The notes below the pieces were generated by a model that ran no database searches, was not told the origin of the DNA, and worked only from the letters and a program-made list of their open reading frames with translations. A stretch of 64,000 nucleotides of DNA from Burkholderia sp. WAC0059 (GTDB taxonomy: Bacteria > Pseudomonadota > Gammaproteobacteria > Burkholderiales > Burkholderiaceae), in contig NZ_PNEO01000009.1 of assembly GCF_002870125.1 (NCBI RefSeq), forward strand, positions 1-64,000. Direction: 5' to 3'. This document shows, in pieces, positions 46,437-54,973 of this stretch; within the stretch, counting starts at the first letter, position 1; each line of letters begins with the position of its first letter. Position numbers and translations under genes: made by a program.

Positions 46437-47093
46437 ATGAAAAACCTGCGTCTGCCCCGCCCGTCCGCCGCCACGCGCGTCCTGCTCGCCGTGCTGGCCG
46501 CAACCGCCGCCGCTCAGGCCGCGCACGCCCAGATCATGGTGCTCACGCCGCCGCCCGCCGTCTACGTCGCGCCGCCCGTGCCGCGCGCCGGCCTCGCCTG
46601 GCAGCCCGGCTACTGGGGCTGGCAATACGGCGGCTACGTCTGGGTGCCCGGCCACTGGGTCGCCGTGGGTCCGGTGGGCATGCCGCCGCCCCCGCCGCCC
46701 GTCGCCCAGGTGCTACGGCTCTCGGCCGACGCGCTGTTCGCCTTCGATCGCGGCAGCGCCCCGGACATCCTGCCCGGCGGCCGCGCCGAGATCGCCGATG
46801 CCGCCGCGCGTCTGCGCAGCAGCCGCTTCTCGCGCATCGAGGTGCGCGGCTATACGGACCGGCTCGGCTCGCCCGGGTACAACCTGCAGTTGTCGAGGCG
46901 CCGCGCCGCGGCGGTGAAGGCCCTGCTCGTCGCGGACGGCCTGCCCGCCGACCGCATCGACGCCGTGGGACGCGGCGCCGCCGATCCGGTCAGCCAATGC
47001 GGCAACGCCCTGCCGCGCCCGTCGCTCATCGACTGCCTGCAGCCGGATCGGCGCGTGGAGATCGTGGTTTACGCGGACAGAACCGCGGGATAG
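46437..47093 (+). CDS. OmpA family outer-membrane protein with YXWQPGYW repeats
   Basis: A 218-residue exported protein. The signal peptide (about 1-31, ending AAHA-Q) is followed by a Pro-rich segment and two YWQxGxW-type motifs (WQPGYWGWQYGG; YVWVPGHWVAV), then a C-terminal OmpA-like peptidoglycan-binding domain (about 95-215; LFAFDRGS, RIEVRGYTDRLGSPGYN, LSRRRAAAVKALL, PDRRVEIVVY). The Asp and Arg that grip diaminopimelate (TDRLG, LSRRRA) are present. It probably links outer membrane to cell wall. There is no beta-barrel domain. Confidence 0.88.
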   Translation: MKNLRLPRPSAATRVLLAVLAATAAAQAAHAQIMVLTPPPAVYVAPPVPRAGLAWQPGYWGWQYGGYVWVPGHWVAVGPVGMPPPPPPVAQVLRLSADALFAFDRGSAPDILPGGRAEIADAAARLRSSRFSRIEVRGYTDRLGSPGYNLQLSRRRAAAVKALLVADGLPADRIDAVGRGAADPVSQCGNALPRPSLIDCLQPDRRVEIVVYADRTAG

Positions 47094-47147
47094 CGTCGCC
47101 GCGACGGCGTCCTGCCCGGCGACGATCGCCCGGTTTCCCCGGTCGCC

Positions 47148-47897
47148 TCAGGGCGCGCCGCCGGCTCCGGTCCAGCGCAGTTCGCTCAGGTAATCGTGCG
47201 CGTCGGTCGCCATCCACGAGCGCCGGTATTCGACCGGCACGCCCTGCAGGTCGTAGGCCGTCCGCACCGACAGCAGCACCGGATGACCGGCCGGCAGCGC
47301 AAAGCCGGCCGCGATGTCGTCGGGCAGCGCGCAGGCGCTCAGCCGATCCTCGACGCGGCTCACCGACACGCCGCACTGCTGCTCGAGAAACGAATAGACG
47401 AGGTGCGCCGCCTCGTCGCCGATCCCCCATTCGTTCGCGCCGACGCGCTCGTACGGAAACGCGATCGTCTCGAACACGATCGGCTCGCCGTCGAGCGTGC
47501 GGCGCCGGCGCAGGCGGTACACGAGTTCGCCCGGCGCCAGCTTCAGCGCATCGCATTCGGCCGGATCGGCGGATGCGCGCTCGCGCAGCAGGATCGTGTC
47601 GGCCGGCAGCCGGCGGGCGCCGTCCGCGCGGTCGACGAGCCGGAAGAAGCTCGTGAACGCGCGCTCGTTGGTCGCGCGGGCGACGAACGTGCCGCGCCCG
47701 CGATGCCGCGTGACCAGCCCCTGGCCGCTCAGCACGTCCAGCGCCTTGCGGACCGTGCCGACGCTGACCTTCATTTCCTTCGCAAACGCCTCTTCGCCGG
47801 GCAGCAACTGCCCCGGCAACCACTCGCCGCCAATGATGCGCTCGCGGATGTGCCGGGCGAGACGCACGAACGCGGGACTCAGATCGATCGAATTCAT
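47148..47897 (-). CDS. GntR family regulator with UTRA domain
   Basis: A 249-residue GntR/HutC-type repressor. The N-terminal winged helix (FVRLARHIRERIIGGEWLPG, then VSVGTVRKALDVLSGQGLV) binds DNA and the UTRA domain (about 90-240; APGELVYRLRRRRTLDGEPI) binds a small molecule. It is divergent from a dehydratase-like gene and an MFS transporter. An extended palindrome starts one base upstream of its ATG, so it probably represses itself and the divergent genes until a sugar-acid-type effector binds. No Shine-Dalgarno is visible before the ATG. Confidence 0.9.
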   Translation of the reverse strand: MNSIDLSPAFVRLARHIRERIIGGEWLPGQLLPGEEAFAKEMKVSVGTVRKALDVLSGQGLVTRHRGRGTFVARATNERAFTSFFRLVDRADGARRLPADTILLRERASADPAECDALKLAPGELVYRLRRRRTLDGEPIVFETIAFPYERVGANEWGIGDEAAHLVYSFLEQQCGVSVSRVEDRLSACALPDDIAAGFALPAGHPVLLSVRTAYDLQGVPVEYRRSWMATDAHDYLSELRWTGAGGAP

Positions 47898-47923
47898 TTC
47901 TACATTCTATATAGAACATAGAA
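47898..47923. promoter_or_regulatory. Nested operator dyad at the GntR start
   Basis: The core TTCTATATAGAA (47905-47916) is a perfect 12-bp palindrome; around the same centre, TTCTA (47898-47902) pairs with TAGAA (47919-47923), each two bases away from the core. The whole 26 bp match their reverse complement at 22 positions. It ends at the base next to the gntR start codon. Confidence 0.75.
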
Positions 47924-48042
47924 TAAACACTATAGAAATTGATTCCCAACCGACCGGCATCTTCCTAGAGTTCAAGCTCGTACGGCGAGCGCCATGCCGC
48001 CTCGTTCGTGAGTTCAATGACAAAAATCCATCCCGGTTCGCC

Positions 48043-49221
48043 ATGACCCAATCGATCCATCGCATCAGTTCCGTCGAAGCGCTGCACGTCGGCCAATTCC
48101 TCTACGCGCGCATCCGCACCGAAGCCGGCCTGACCGGGTACGGCGAAGCCGGCTCGTGGGGGCACATCGAAGCGGCGAAGGCGGCGCTCGAAAAATTCGG
48201 CCAGTATCTCGTCGGCCAGGACGCGAACCAGATCGAGCTGCACTGGAACGTGATGCAGCGCTTCTCGCACTTCCGCGGCACGGCGGTCAACGCCGCCGTG
48301 TCGGCGATCGACATCGCGCTCTGGGACCTGCTCGGCAAGCGCCTGCAGGTGCCGGTATGGCAGTTGCTCGGCGGCAGCTACCGCAGCAAGCTGCGCGTCT
48401 ACGGCCACGTGTACGCGGAAACGCTCGACGAGGTGCTCGCGGACTGCCGCCGGCTGCGCTCGGAAGGCTTCACGGCGGTCGGCCACATCAACCCGTTCCT
48501 CGACGAGCCGGAGGGCGAAAGCTATTTCCGCTCGCACGCCGGCAAGGTGCGCGACGCGAAGGAGCGCGTGATGGCGTTCCGCGAGGCGGTGGGCCCCGAC
48601 GTCGATCTGCTGATCGAGATGCACCGGCGCCTGAGCCCGGCCGAGGCGATCGCGATCGGCCAGGTGCTGGAGCCGCTGACGCCGATGTGGCTCGAAGACC
48701 CGCTGCGGCCCGAGTTCTATCCGCAGATGACGACGGTCGGCCAGGCGATCCGCGTGCCGATCGCGACGGGCGAACGCTTCTGCTCGCCGGCCGAGTTCCA
48801 GTTGCAGCTCGCGGGCGGCGCGGTGCGGTTCGCGCGCACGTCGGTGTGCGTCTGCGGCGGGATTACGGGCGCGAAGAAGATCGCCGCGCTCGCCGAGTCG
48901 CAAAACGTCGACATCGCGCCGCACAACCCGCTCTCACCGATCAGCCTCGCCGCGTGCATGCAGGTCGCGGCCGCCGTGCCGAACTTCGCGATCCAGGAAT
49001 ACCCGACCGGCTTCGAGAACCTCGTGCTGAAGTCCGGCCAGAAGCTGCTCGGCTCGGACCTCGTGAAAAGCCATCCGGTGCCCGTCGCCGGCTTCGTCAC
49101 GGTGCCCGACGCGCCCGGGATCGGCGTCGAGCTTTACGACGACGTCGAGCATCGCCGCGCGCCGCTGCACCGGCCGGTGTCGATGCGCCGCACGATCGAC
49201 GGCGCGCCGCTCGACCAGTAA
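48043..49221 (+). CDS. Enolase-superfamily protein, galactonate dehydratase-like
   Basis: A 392-residue mandelate racemase/muconate lactonizing enzyme family protein. The layout follows D-galactonate dehydratase: GQDANQIELHWNVM, SAIDIALWDLLGKRLQVPVW, then the barrel ligands in IEMHRRLSP, LEDPLRPE and ATGERFC, and the base His in APHNPLSPISLAAC. Odd points: the first metal ligand position has Glu (IEMH) where galactonate dehydratase has Asp (DFH), and the Lys usually in GFDTFKLN is replaced (GFTAVGHIN). It likely dehydrates a sugar acid, with substrate unknown. The start at 48043 fits the family. The MFS gene follows 90 bases on. Confidence 0.85.
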   Translation: MTQSIHRISSVEALHVGQFLYARIRTEAGLTGYGEAGSWGHIEAAKAALEKFGQYLVGQDANQIELHWNVMQRFSHFRGTAVNAAVSAIDIALWDLLGKRLQVPVWQLLGGSYRSKLRVYGHVYAETLDEVLADCRRLRSEGFTAVGHINPFLDEPEGESYFRSHAGKVRDAKERVMAFREAVGPDVDLLIEMHRRLSPAEAIAIGQVLEPLTPMWLEDPLRPEFYPQMTTVGQAIRVPIATGERFCSPAEFQLQLAGGAVRFARTSVCVCGGITGAKKIAALAESQNVDIAPHNPLSPISLAACMQVAAAVPNFAIQEYPTGFENLVLKSGQKLLGSDLVKSHPVPVAGFVTVPDAPGIGVELYDDVEHRRAPLHRPVSMRRTIDGAPLDQ

Positions 49222-49311
49222 GCACGACCGGCAGCCCGGGCGCGACGGCCCTGGGCGCCGCGCCGTTCGCGCGAATCCCTCGCGCAACCGATAACAACGA
49301 TGTGGAGACCC

Positions 49312-50637
49312 ATGCCGAACACCCCGTCCACCCATGCCGCCGCCATCGGCAAAAACCGCTGGCTGATCGTGCTGCCGATCGTCTTCGCGGTCTACATGCT
49401 GTCGTACTTCGACCGCGTGAACATCGCGATGGCGCTGCCGCGCATGTCGGCCGAATTGCACCTGAGCCCGGTGCAGGCCGGCTGGATCGGCGGCGCGTTC
49501 GCGTGGGGCTACGCGCTCACGCAACTGCTCGCCGGCTACCTCTCCCTGAAGTTCGGCGCGCGGCGCCTCGTCGCGGTCTGCCTGCTGCTGTTCGGCGCGG
49601 CCGCGGTGCTGACGGGCGTCGCGACGTCGTTCGGGCAGGTGCTCGCCGTGCGCGTCCTGCTCGGCGTCGCCGAAGGGCCCGTGTACGCGGCGACCTCGAT
49701 GCTGCTCGCGCAATGGTTCATGAAACCCGAGCGCGGCCGCGCCTTCGGCATCTGGAATCTCGGCGCGCCGCTCGGCGGCTTTCTCGCCGGGCCGATCTCC
49801 GGCCTGCTGATCGCGCATTTCGACTGGCGCGTCATGCTGATCGCGGAAGGATTTCCCGCCTGGCTTTTCTGCGCGATCTGGTTCCGCGCGATTCCGCAGA
49901 GTCTCGACGTCGCGCGCTGGCTCTCCGACGCCGACCGCGCCGCGATCCAGCAAACGCTGGCGGCCGAGCAGGCCACCTACCGGAAACCGGAAGCCGACCC
50001 GTGGTGGACGATCTTCAACGAACCGGCGGTCTGGCTGATGACGCTCGGCTTCGGGCTCAACACGATCCTGCTCTACGGCACCACGCTGTGGTTGCCGACC
50101 GTCATGAAGTCCTACGGCCAGCTCAGCGAAACCGCGATCGGCTTTCTCGCCGGCGCGCCGTTCGTGATGTCGATGCTCGGCATCTACTACATCAGTTGGC
50201 GCTCGGACCGGCACGGCCAGGAGCGCCGCTGGCACGCGGCCATCCCGACGATGATCACGGGCGTGCTGATGATCGCCGCCGCGTTCGTGCCGGCGCCGCT
50301 GTATTACCTGCAGATCGCGCTCTTCATCGCCCTCGGCTTCACGCTGAAAATGCTGATGCCGCTCGTGTTCGCACGGCTCACCGAAATGCTGCCGATGGCG
50401 AAGGCGATGCCGGCGGTCGCGTTCGTGAGCGGCGTCGGCAATCTGATCGGGCAGTTCCTGGGGCCGCTGCTGGTCGGCTACGTGCGCTCGATTTCGCGCG
50501 ACTACGCGCCGTCTCTGCTGATGCTCGGCATCTCGGCGCTGATCGGCGGCGTCGCCATCGCGCTGTCGCGCGCGCGGCCGAACCTCGAGGCCGGGGTCGA
50601 CGACCGGCTCGTGAAACACCCCGGAATCTCGAAGTAA
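49312..50637 (+). CDS. MFS transporter, anion:cation symporter (sugar-acid) type
   Basis: A 441-residue major facilitator with twelve hydrophobic segments. IVFAVYMLSYFDRVNIAMALP at the first helix is the hallmark of the ACS branch (glucarate, galactonate, phthalate transporters); GVAEGPVYAATS and GIWNLGAPLGGFL follow. It probably imports the acid consumed by the upstream dehydratase-like enzyme. The start at 49312 is supported by GGAG eight bases upstream; an in-frame ATG at 49300 is less likely. Confidence 0.9.
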   Translation: MPNTPSTHAAAIGKNRWLIVLPIVFAVYMLSYFDRVNIAMALPRMSAELHLSPVQAGWIGGAFAWGYALTQLLAGYLSLKFGARRLVAVCLLLFGAAAVLTGVATSFGQVLAVRVLLGVAEGPVYAATSMLLAQWFMKPERGRAFGIWNLGAPLGGFLAGPISGLLIAHFDWRVMLIAEGFPAWLFCAIWFRAIPQSLDVARWLSDADRAAIQQTLAAEQATYRKPEADPWWTIFNEPAVWLMTLGFGLNTILLYGTTLWLPTVMKSYGQLSETAIGFLAGAPFVMSMLGIYYISWRSDRHGQERRWHAAIPTMITGVLMIAAAFVPAPLYYLQIALFIALGFTLKMLMPLVFARLTEMLPMAKAMPAVAFVSGVGNLIGQFLGPLLVGYVRSISRDYAPSLLMLGISALIGGVAIALSRARPNLEAGVDDRLVKHPGISK

Positions 50638-50650
50638 CGGCTTCGTTTTC

Positions 50651-50680
50651 CGGGCGGCGGCGCCATGCGGCCGCCGCCCG
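50651..50680. terminator. GC-rich hairpin between convergent genes
   Basis: Perfect 11-bp arms CGGGCGGCGGC (50651-50661) and their complement (50670-50680) lie between the MFS stop and the amidase stop. A CTTCTCTC tail is only weakly T-rich. Confidence 0.55.
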
Positions 50681-50697
50681 CTTCTCTCAGGCTCCGC

Positions 50698-51912
50698 TCA
50701 AGTCCCGATCGCGGGATCGAGCGAAAGCGGCGGCGCGGCAATCCGGCTGGCCAGCTCGACGAGGCTCAGGTCGCTGCCGTGCGGCCCCATCAGCGAAATG
50801 CCGAGCGGCGCGCCGTCGCGGCACGCGAACGGCAGCGACAGTTGCGGGAAGCCGCAGAGCGGCGACAGCCCGAGCAGATGCGTCGCGCGGTTCCGGTAGA
50901 TTTCGAACGCCTCGGCGTCGGTATCGAGCAGCGGCGCGATGTCGGGCATCGACGGCGCGATCAGCACGCCGTCGTCGCCGAGCAGCGCCTTCAGCGCGGC
51001 GGTGAACGCCGTCCGCACGGCGTCGGCCGCTTCGGCCTCGGCCGCGCTTACCTGCTTCGCGAACGCGAAGCGCTGGGCAACGTCGGCGCCCAGGCGCAAG
51101 CCGTGGCGCTCGATCAGCTCGCCGGCGCCCTGCCATGCCTCCCATCCCTGCAGCACGCGATACGCGGTGTAAAGCTCGCCGATCCGGCCGCCGGCCGCCG
51201 CGACCGGCTGCGCCGGCCCATACGCCGCTTCGATCGCTTCGACCGCCGGCTGCAACGCGGCGGCGACCGGCGCTTCCACGAGCGCGAACAGGTCGGTTGC
51301 GAGCAGCAGGCGCGGACGCGCCGGCAGCGGCGTGCGATCGGCGCCCAGCAGCACGGCGGCCACGCGCGCGAAAACCGACGGATCGCGCGCGAGGAAGCCG
51401 CACGTGTCGAAGGTCCGGCACAGCGGGAAGCATCCGTCGAGCGAGAGCCTGTCCTGCGTCGGCCGGATGCCGTAGAGCCCGCAGTGATTGGCCGGGCCGC
51501 GCACCGAGCCGCCGGTATCGCTGCCGAGCGCGAAATCCGCCAGCCCCGTGGACACCGCCGACGCCGACCCCGACGACGATCCGCCCGTGATCCGCGCCGG
51601 CGCGGCGCCGTTCAGCGGCGCGCCGAAATGGGCGTTGTTGCCGCGCGCGGAAAACGCGAGTTCGTCGGTGACCGTCTTGCCGACGAACGCGGCGCCCGCG
51701 TCGAGCAATGCGGCCACGACCGGCGCGTGCCGCGTCTTGATGCCCGACATCGCCAGCACGTGCGGATTGCCGGCGCTCGTCGGATAGCCGGCGACGTCGT
51801 AGAGATCCTTGACGGCGAAGTGCAGGCCGGCGAGCGGACCGGTCGCGGCATGTGCGACGGCCACGTCCGGATAAGGAATGAACGCCTGCGAAGCGGGGGC
51901 GGGTGAGCGCAT
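50698..51912 (-). CDS. Amidase signature family protein
   Basis: A 404-residue amidase. The catalytic Lys is in FAVKDLYDVAG near residue 35, the cis-Ser and nucleophile Ser in ITGGSSSGSASAV and GSDTGGSVRGPA near residues 110-135, giving the Ser-Ser-Lys triad. At 404 residues it is a short member, close to the AtzE/indoleacetamide-hydrolase-like branch. It is last in an apparent operon with five peptide-transporter genes (52 bases after the ATPase stop), so it probably hydrolyses an amide brought in by that transporter. GGGAGA precedes the ATG. Confidence 0.9.
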   Translation of the reverse strand: MRSPAPASQAFIPYPDVAVAHAATGPLAGLHFAVKDLYDVAGYPTSAGNPHVLAMSGIKTRHAPVVAALLDAGAAFVGKTVTDELAFSARGNNAHFGAPLNGAAPARITGGSSSGSASAVSTGLADFALGSDTGGSVRGPANHCGLYGIRPTQDRLSLDGCFPLCRTFDTCGFLARDPSVFARVAAVLLGADRTPLPARPRLLLATDLFALVEAPVAAALQPAVEAIEAAYGPAQPVAAAGGRIGELYTAYRVLQGWEAWQGAGELIERHGLRLGADVAQRFAFAKQVSAAEAEAADAVRTAFTAALKALLGDDGVLIAPSMPDIAPLLDTDAEAFEIYRNRATHLLGLSPLCGFPQLSLPFACRDGAPLGISLMGPHGSDLSLVELASRIAAPPLSLDPAIGT

Positions 51913-51963
51913 CGGACATCTCCCGTTGATCTGGGTTGGCGAAGGCGAAGGGCGAGAAAGAAG

Positions 51964-52980
51964 TCAGTCCGCCCCTTGCAGCGAGACAGCCGGTTCGACG
52001 AGCACGCAGCGCACGTGATGATCGTGCTGCACGCCGACGAGCGCGGGCATGCGCGCGGTACACGCCGGCTTCGCGTACGGGCAGCGCGGCGCGAACGCGC
52101 AACCGTCGCCGAGCGTGGCGAGGTCGGGCGGCGAGCCGCCGATCGTCTGAAGACGCTGCCCGCGCACCATGCCGCCTTCGCGCCGGCTGTTCAGCAGCGC
52201 CCGCGTGTACGGATGCTGCGCGTCGCGGATCAGGCTGCGCACCGGCCCGTCCTCGACGATCATGCCGCCGTACATCACGGCCACGCGATCGGCGATCTCG
52301 ACCGCCGCGGCGATGTCGTGCGTGACGAACACGATCGCGACGCCGAGCTCGCGCTGCAACTCGCGCAGCAGGATCAGCACCTGGATCTGCACGGTCGCGT
52401 CGAGCGCCGTGGTCGGCTCGTCGGCCAGCAGCACGGACGGCTCGCCCGCCAGCGCGAGCGCGATCATCGCGCGCTGGCGCATGCCGCCCGACATCTCGTG
52501 CGGATACGCGTCGAGCCGGCGCGCGGCGCTCGGAATGCGGACCGACTCCAGCAGCCGCAACGCCTCGGCCCGCGCGTCGCGCCGCGACATCGGCCGATGC
52601 GCGCGCACCGTCTCCGCGATCTGCTGGCCGATCGTGTAGACCGGGTCGAGCGCGAGCAGCGGTTCCTGGAACACCATCGCCACGCGGCCGCCGCGCAGCG
52701 CATTCAGTTGCGCGCCGTTCATCGCCAGCAGATCCTGGCCTTCGATGGCGATCGAGCCTTCGATCCGCGTCGTGCGCGGATCGTGCAGGCGCATCAGCGA
52801 ACGCAGCGTGACGCTCTTGCCCGAGCCCGATTCGCCGAGCAGCGCGACGGCCTCGCCCGGCTGCACGTCGAGCGCAATGCCGTTGACCGCGCGCACCGTG
52901 CGGCCGCCGCGCGAAAAGCTCACGCGCAGATCGCGGATCGAGATGGCCGGCGTGCCGTCGTGACGGGAAAACGTGCTCAT
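51964..52980 (-). CDS. Peptide ABC transporter ATP-binding protein (DppD-like)
   Basis: A 338-residue ATPase of the oligopeptide-transporter type. Walker A is GESGSGKS, the signature is MSGGMRQR, Walker B is VLLADEPTTA, and the switch His is in VTHDIA. The C-terminal Cys-rich element GCAFAPRCPYAKPAC is typical of DppD/OppD. Its ATG overlaps the stop of the partner ATPase by four bases. It probably forms a heterodimer with that partner to power the two permeases. Confidence 0.92.
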   Translation of the reverse strand: MSTFSRHDGTPAISIRDLRVSFSRGGRTVRAVNGIALDVQPGEAVALLGESGSGKSVTLRSLMRLHDPRTTRIEGSIAIEGQDLLAMNGAQLNALRGGRVAMVFQEPLLALDPVYTIGQQIAETVRAHRPMSRRDARAEALRLLESVRIPSAARRLDAYPHEMSGGMRQRAMIALALAGEPSVLLADEPTTALDATVQIQVLILLRELQRELGVAIVFVTHDIAAAVEIADRVAVMYGGMIVEDGPVRSLIRDAQHPYTRALLNSRREGGMVRGQRLQTIGGSPPDLATLGDGCAFAPRCPYAKPACTARMPALVGVQHDHHVRCVLVEPAVSLQGAD

Positions 52981-54056
52981 GCGGCCAGGCTCCCCGGCCT
53001 CGCGGCCGCCCCGGATACCGCGTGCGGCGCCGCGCTGTGCGTCGAGCCCGGTTCGTACATCAGGCAGGCCACCTCGCCGCCGCCCGCCTCGTCCGTTGTG
53101 CGCAGCGTCGGACGGCGCGTGGCGCAAACCGCCTCCGCGTGCGAGCAGCGCGGATGGAAATGGCATCCGGCCGGCGGATCGACAGGGTTCGGCGGATCGC
53201 CCGCGAGCGGCGCGGTCAGCGTGCGGCGGTCCGGGTCCATCGACGGCACCGACGAGAGCAGCGCACGCGTGTACGGATGCGCGGGCCGCGCGAAAATCTG
53301 CTCCGTGTCGCCGATCTCGACGACCTTGCCGAGATACATGACGAGCACGCGGTCGCACAGGTACTGCACCACGCTGAGATCGTGACTGATGAACAGATAC
53401 GTGAGACCGAATTCCTCCTTCAGGTCGAGCAGCAGATTCAGCACCTGGGCCTCGACCGACTTGTCGAGCGCGGACACGGCCTCGTCGAGCACGACGAGGC
53501 GCGGCCGCAGCGCGAGCGCCCGCGCGATGTTGACGCGCTGGCGCTGGCCGCCCGAAAGCTCGTGCGGAAACCGCCCGGCGAAGCGCGCCGGATCGAGGCC
53601 GACGCGCATCAGCAGCCGGTGCGCGCGCTCGACCGCCTCGCGGCGGCTCACGCCGTGCACGCGCGGCGCGAACGCGATCGAGTCCTCGATGGTCATGCGC
53701 GGATTCAGCGACGAGTAGCTGTCCTGAAACACCATCTGCACCTGGCTGCGGTAGCGCCGCAGCGGCAGCGCATGCGAGCCGACCGTTTCCGCGTCGAACA
53801 CGAACTCGCCCCGGTCCGGCTTCGCGAGCTGCGTCAGAAGCCGCGCGGTCGTCGACTTGCCGCAGCCGGACTCGCCGACGACGCCGAGCGTCTCGCCCTT
53901 GCGAATGTCGAAGCTGACCTCGTCGACGGCCTTGACCGATCCGCCCGGGCGCCCCGGCATCACGCCGCGCAGCGGGAAATGCCGGACGAGCCCGCGCACC
54001 GAGAGCAGCGGCTGGGCCGGCCCGCCCACGTCGTCGTCGGGAAGCGCCGTCTTCAT
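52977..54056 (-). CDS. Peptide ABC transporter ATP-binding protein (DppF-like)
   Basis: A 359-residue ATPase, the second of the pair. Walker A is GESGCGKS near residue 60, the signature is LSGGQRQR near residue 168, Walker B is LVVLDEAVSA and the switch His is in ISHDLSVV. The C-terminal Cys cluster in GCHFHPRCSHAEAVC is characteristic of DppF/OppF. The order permease-permease-ATPase-ATPase, with overlaps or gaps of a few bases, marks one operon. A Lys/Ala tail follows the Cys element. Confidence 0.92.
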   Translation of the reverse strand: MKTALPDDDVGGPAQPLLSVRGLVRHFPLRGVMPGRPGGSVKAVDEVSFDIRKGETLGVVGESGCGKSTTARLLTQLAKPDRGEFVFDAETVGSHALPLRRYRSQVQMVFQDSYSSLNPRMTIEDSIAFAPRVHGVSRREAVERAHRLLMRVGLDPARFAGRFPHELSGGQRQRVNIARALALRPRLVVLDEAVSALDKSVEAQVLNLLLDLKEEFGLTYLFISHDLSVVQYLCDRVLVMYLGKVVEIGDTEQIFARPAHPYTRALLSSVPSMDPDRRTLTAPLAGDPPNPVDPPAGCHFHPRCSHAEAVCATRRPTLRTTDEAGGGEVACLMYEPGSTHSAAPHAVSGAAARPGSLAA

Positions 54057-54059
54057 GGC

Positions 54060-54947
54060 TTAGCCCCTGATTTCCATGGCCTGGCGAATCGCGTCGGCCA
54101 GCAGGTTGAACGAGATCGACGTGATGAAGATCATCACGCCCGGCAGCGCCGCGATCACGGGCTGCGTGTAGATCGCGTTGCGCAGCGCGTTCAGCATCAG
54201 CCCCCACTCCGCGCTCGGCGGCTCGACGCCGAGCCCGAGAAACGACAGTCCGGCCGCGAGGATCATCGACACCGAGATCAGGCTCGTCGAAAACACGAAG
54301 ATCGGGCCCAGCACGTTGCCGAGCAGTTGCACCCGCACGATCGTGAACGCCGACGCGCCGGAGGCGCGCGCCGCGTCGATGAAGTCGCTGCTGCGCAGTT
54401 GCGTCGTCACGCTTTCGGCGACGCGGATCACCTGCGGCGTGAACACGATCGTCAGCGACAGCAGCGCGTTCCTCACGCCGGCGCCGATCGTGCCGGACAG
54501 CGCCACGGCGAGCAGCACCGACGGAAACGCGTAAAACACGTCGACCGTGCGCATCACGAGCGTGTTCACGAGGCCGCCCGCGTAGCCGGCCAGAATGCCG
54601 ATCGCGCCGCCGATCACGAACGCGATGACGACGGGCGTGATGCCCATGAAGAGCGACAGGCGCGAGCCGAGGATCAGCCGCGAAAGCAGGTCGCGGCCGA
54701 GCTCGTCGGTGCCGAGCGGGTGGCCCGGCGTGCCGACCGGATCGAGCCGGTACAGCATCGACGATTCGTACGGATCGTGCGGCATGAGGAGCGGCGCGAA
54801 GATCGCCATCAACAGCAGCAGCGCGATCACGGCGCCCGAGCCGAGCGCGACCGGATCGCGCCGCAGGCGCCGCAGCGTGCCGAGCCAGTATCCCGGCGAG
54901 CGCTGCGCGGGCAGCGCCTCGTCGACGAGCGGTGGACTAGCGGACAT
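54060..54947 (-). CDS. Peptide ABC transporter permease (DppC-like)
   Basis: A 295-residue inner-membrane permease with about six hydrophobic segments. The N-terminal LGTDELGRDLLSRLILGSR is the DppC/OppC signature, and the coupling helix RASGASAFTIVRVQLLGN contacts the ATPases. LGLGVEPPSAEWGLMLNAL follows as usual. The start is the ATG at 54947, 26 bases after the upstream permease. Confidence 0.93.
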   Translation of the reverse strand: MSASPPLVDEALPAQRSPGYWLGTLRRLRRDPVALGSGAVIALLLLMAIFAPLLMPHDPYESSMLYRLDPVGTPGHPLGTDELGRDLLSRLILGSRLSLFMGITPVVIAFVIGGAIGILAGYAGGLVNTLVMRTVDVFYAFPSVLLAVALSGTIGAGVRNALLSLTIVFTPQVIRVAESVTTQLRSSDFIDAARASGASAFTIVRVQLLGNVLGPIFVFSTSLISVSMILAAGLSFLGLGVEPPSAEWGLMLNALRNAIYTQPVIAALPGVMIFITSISFNLLADAIRQAMEIRG

Positions 54948-54973
54948 GCGCAACGTGTACTCCCTTGTTTCGT

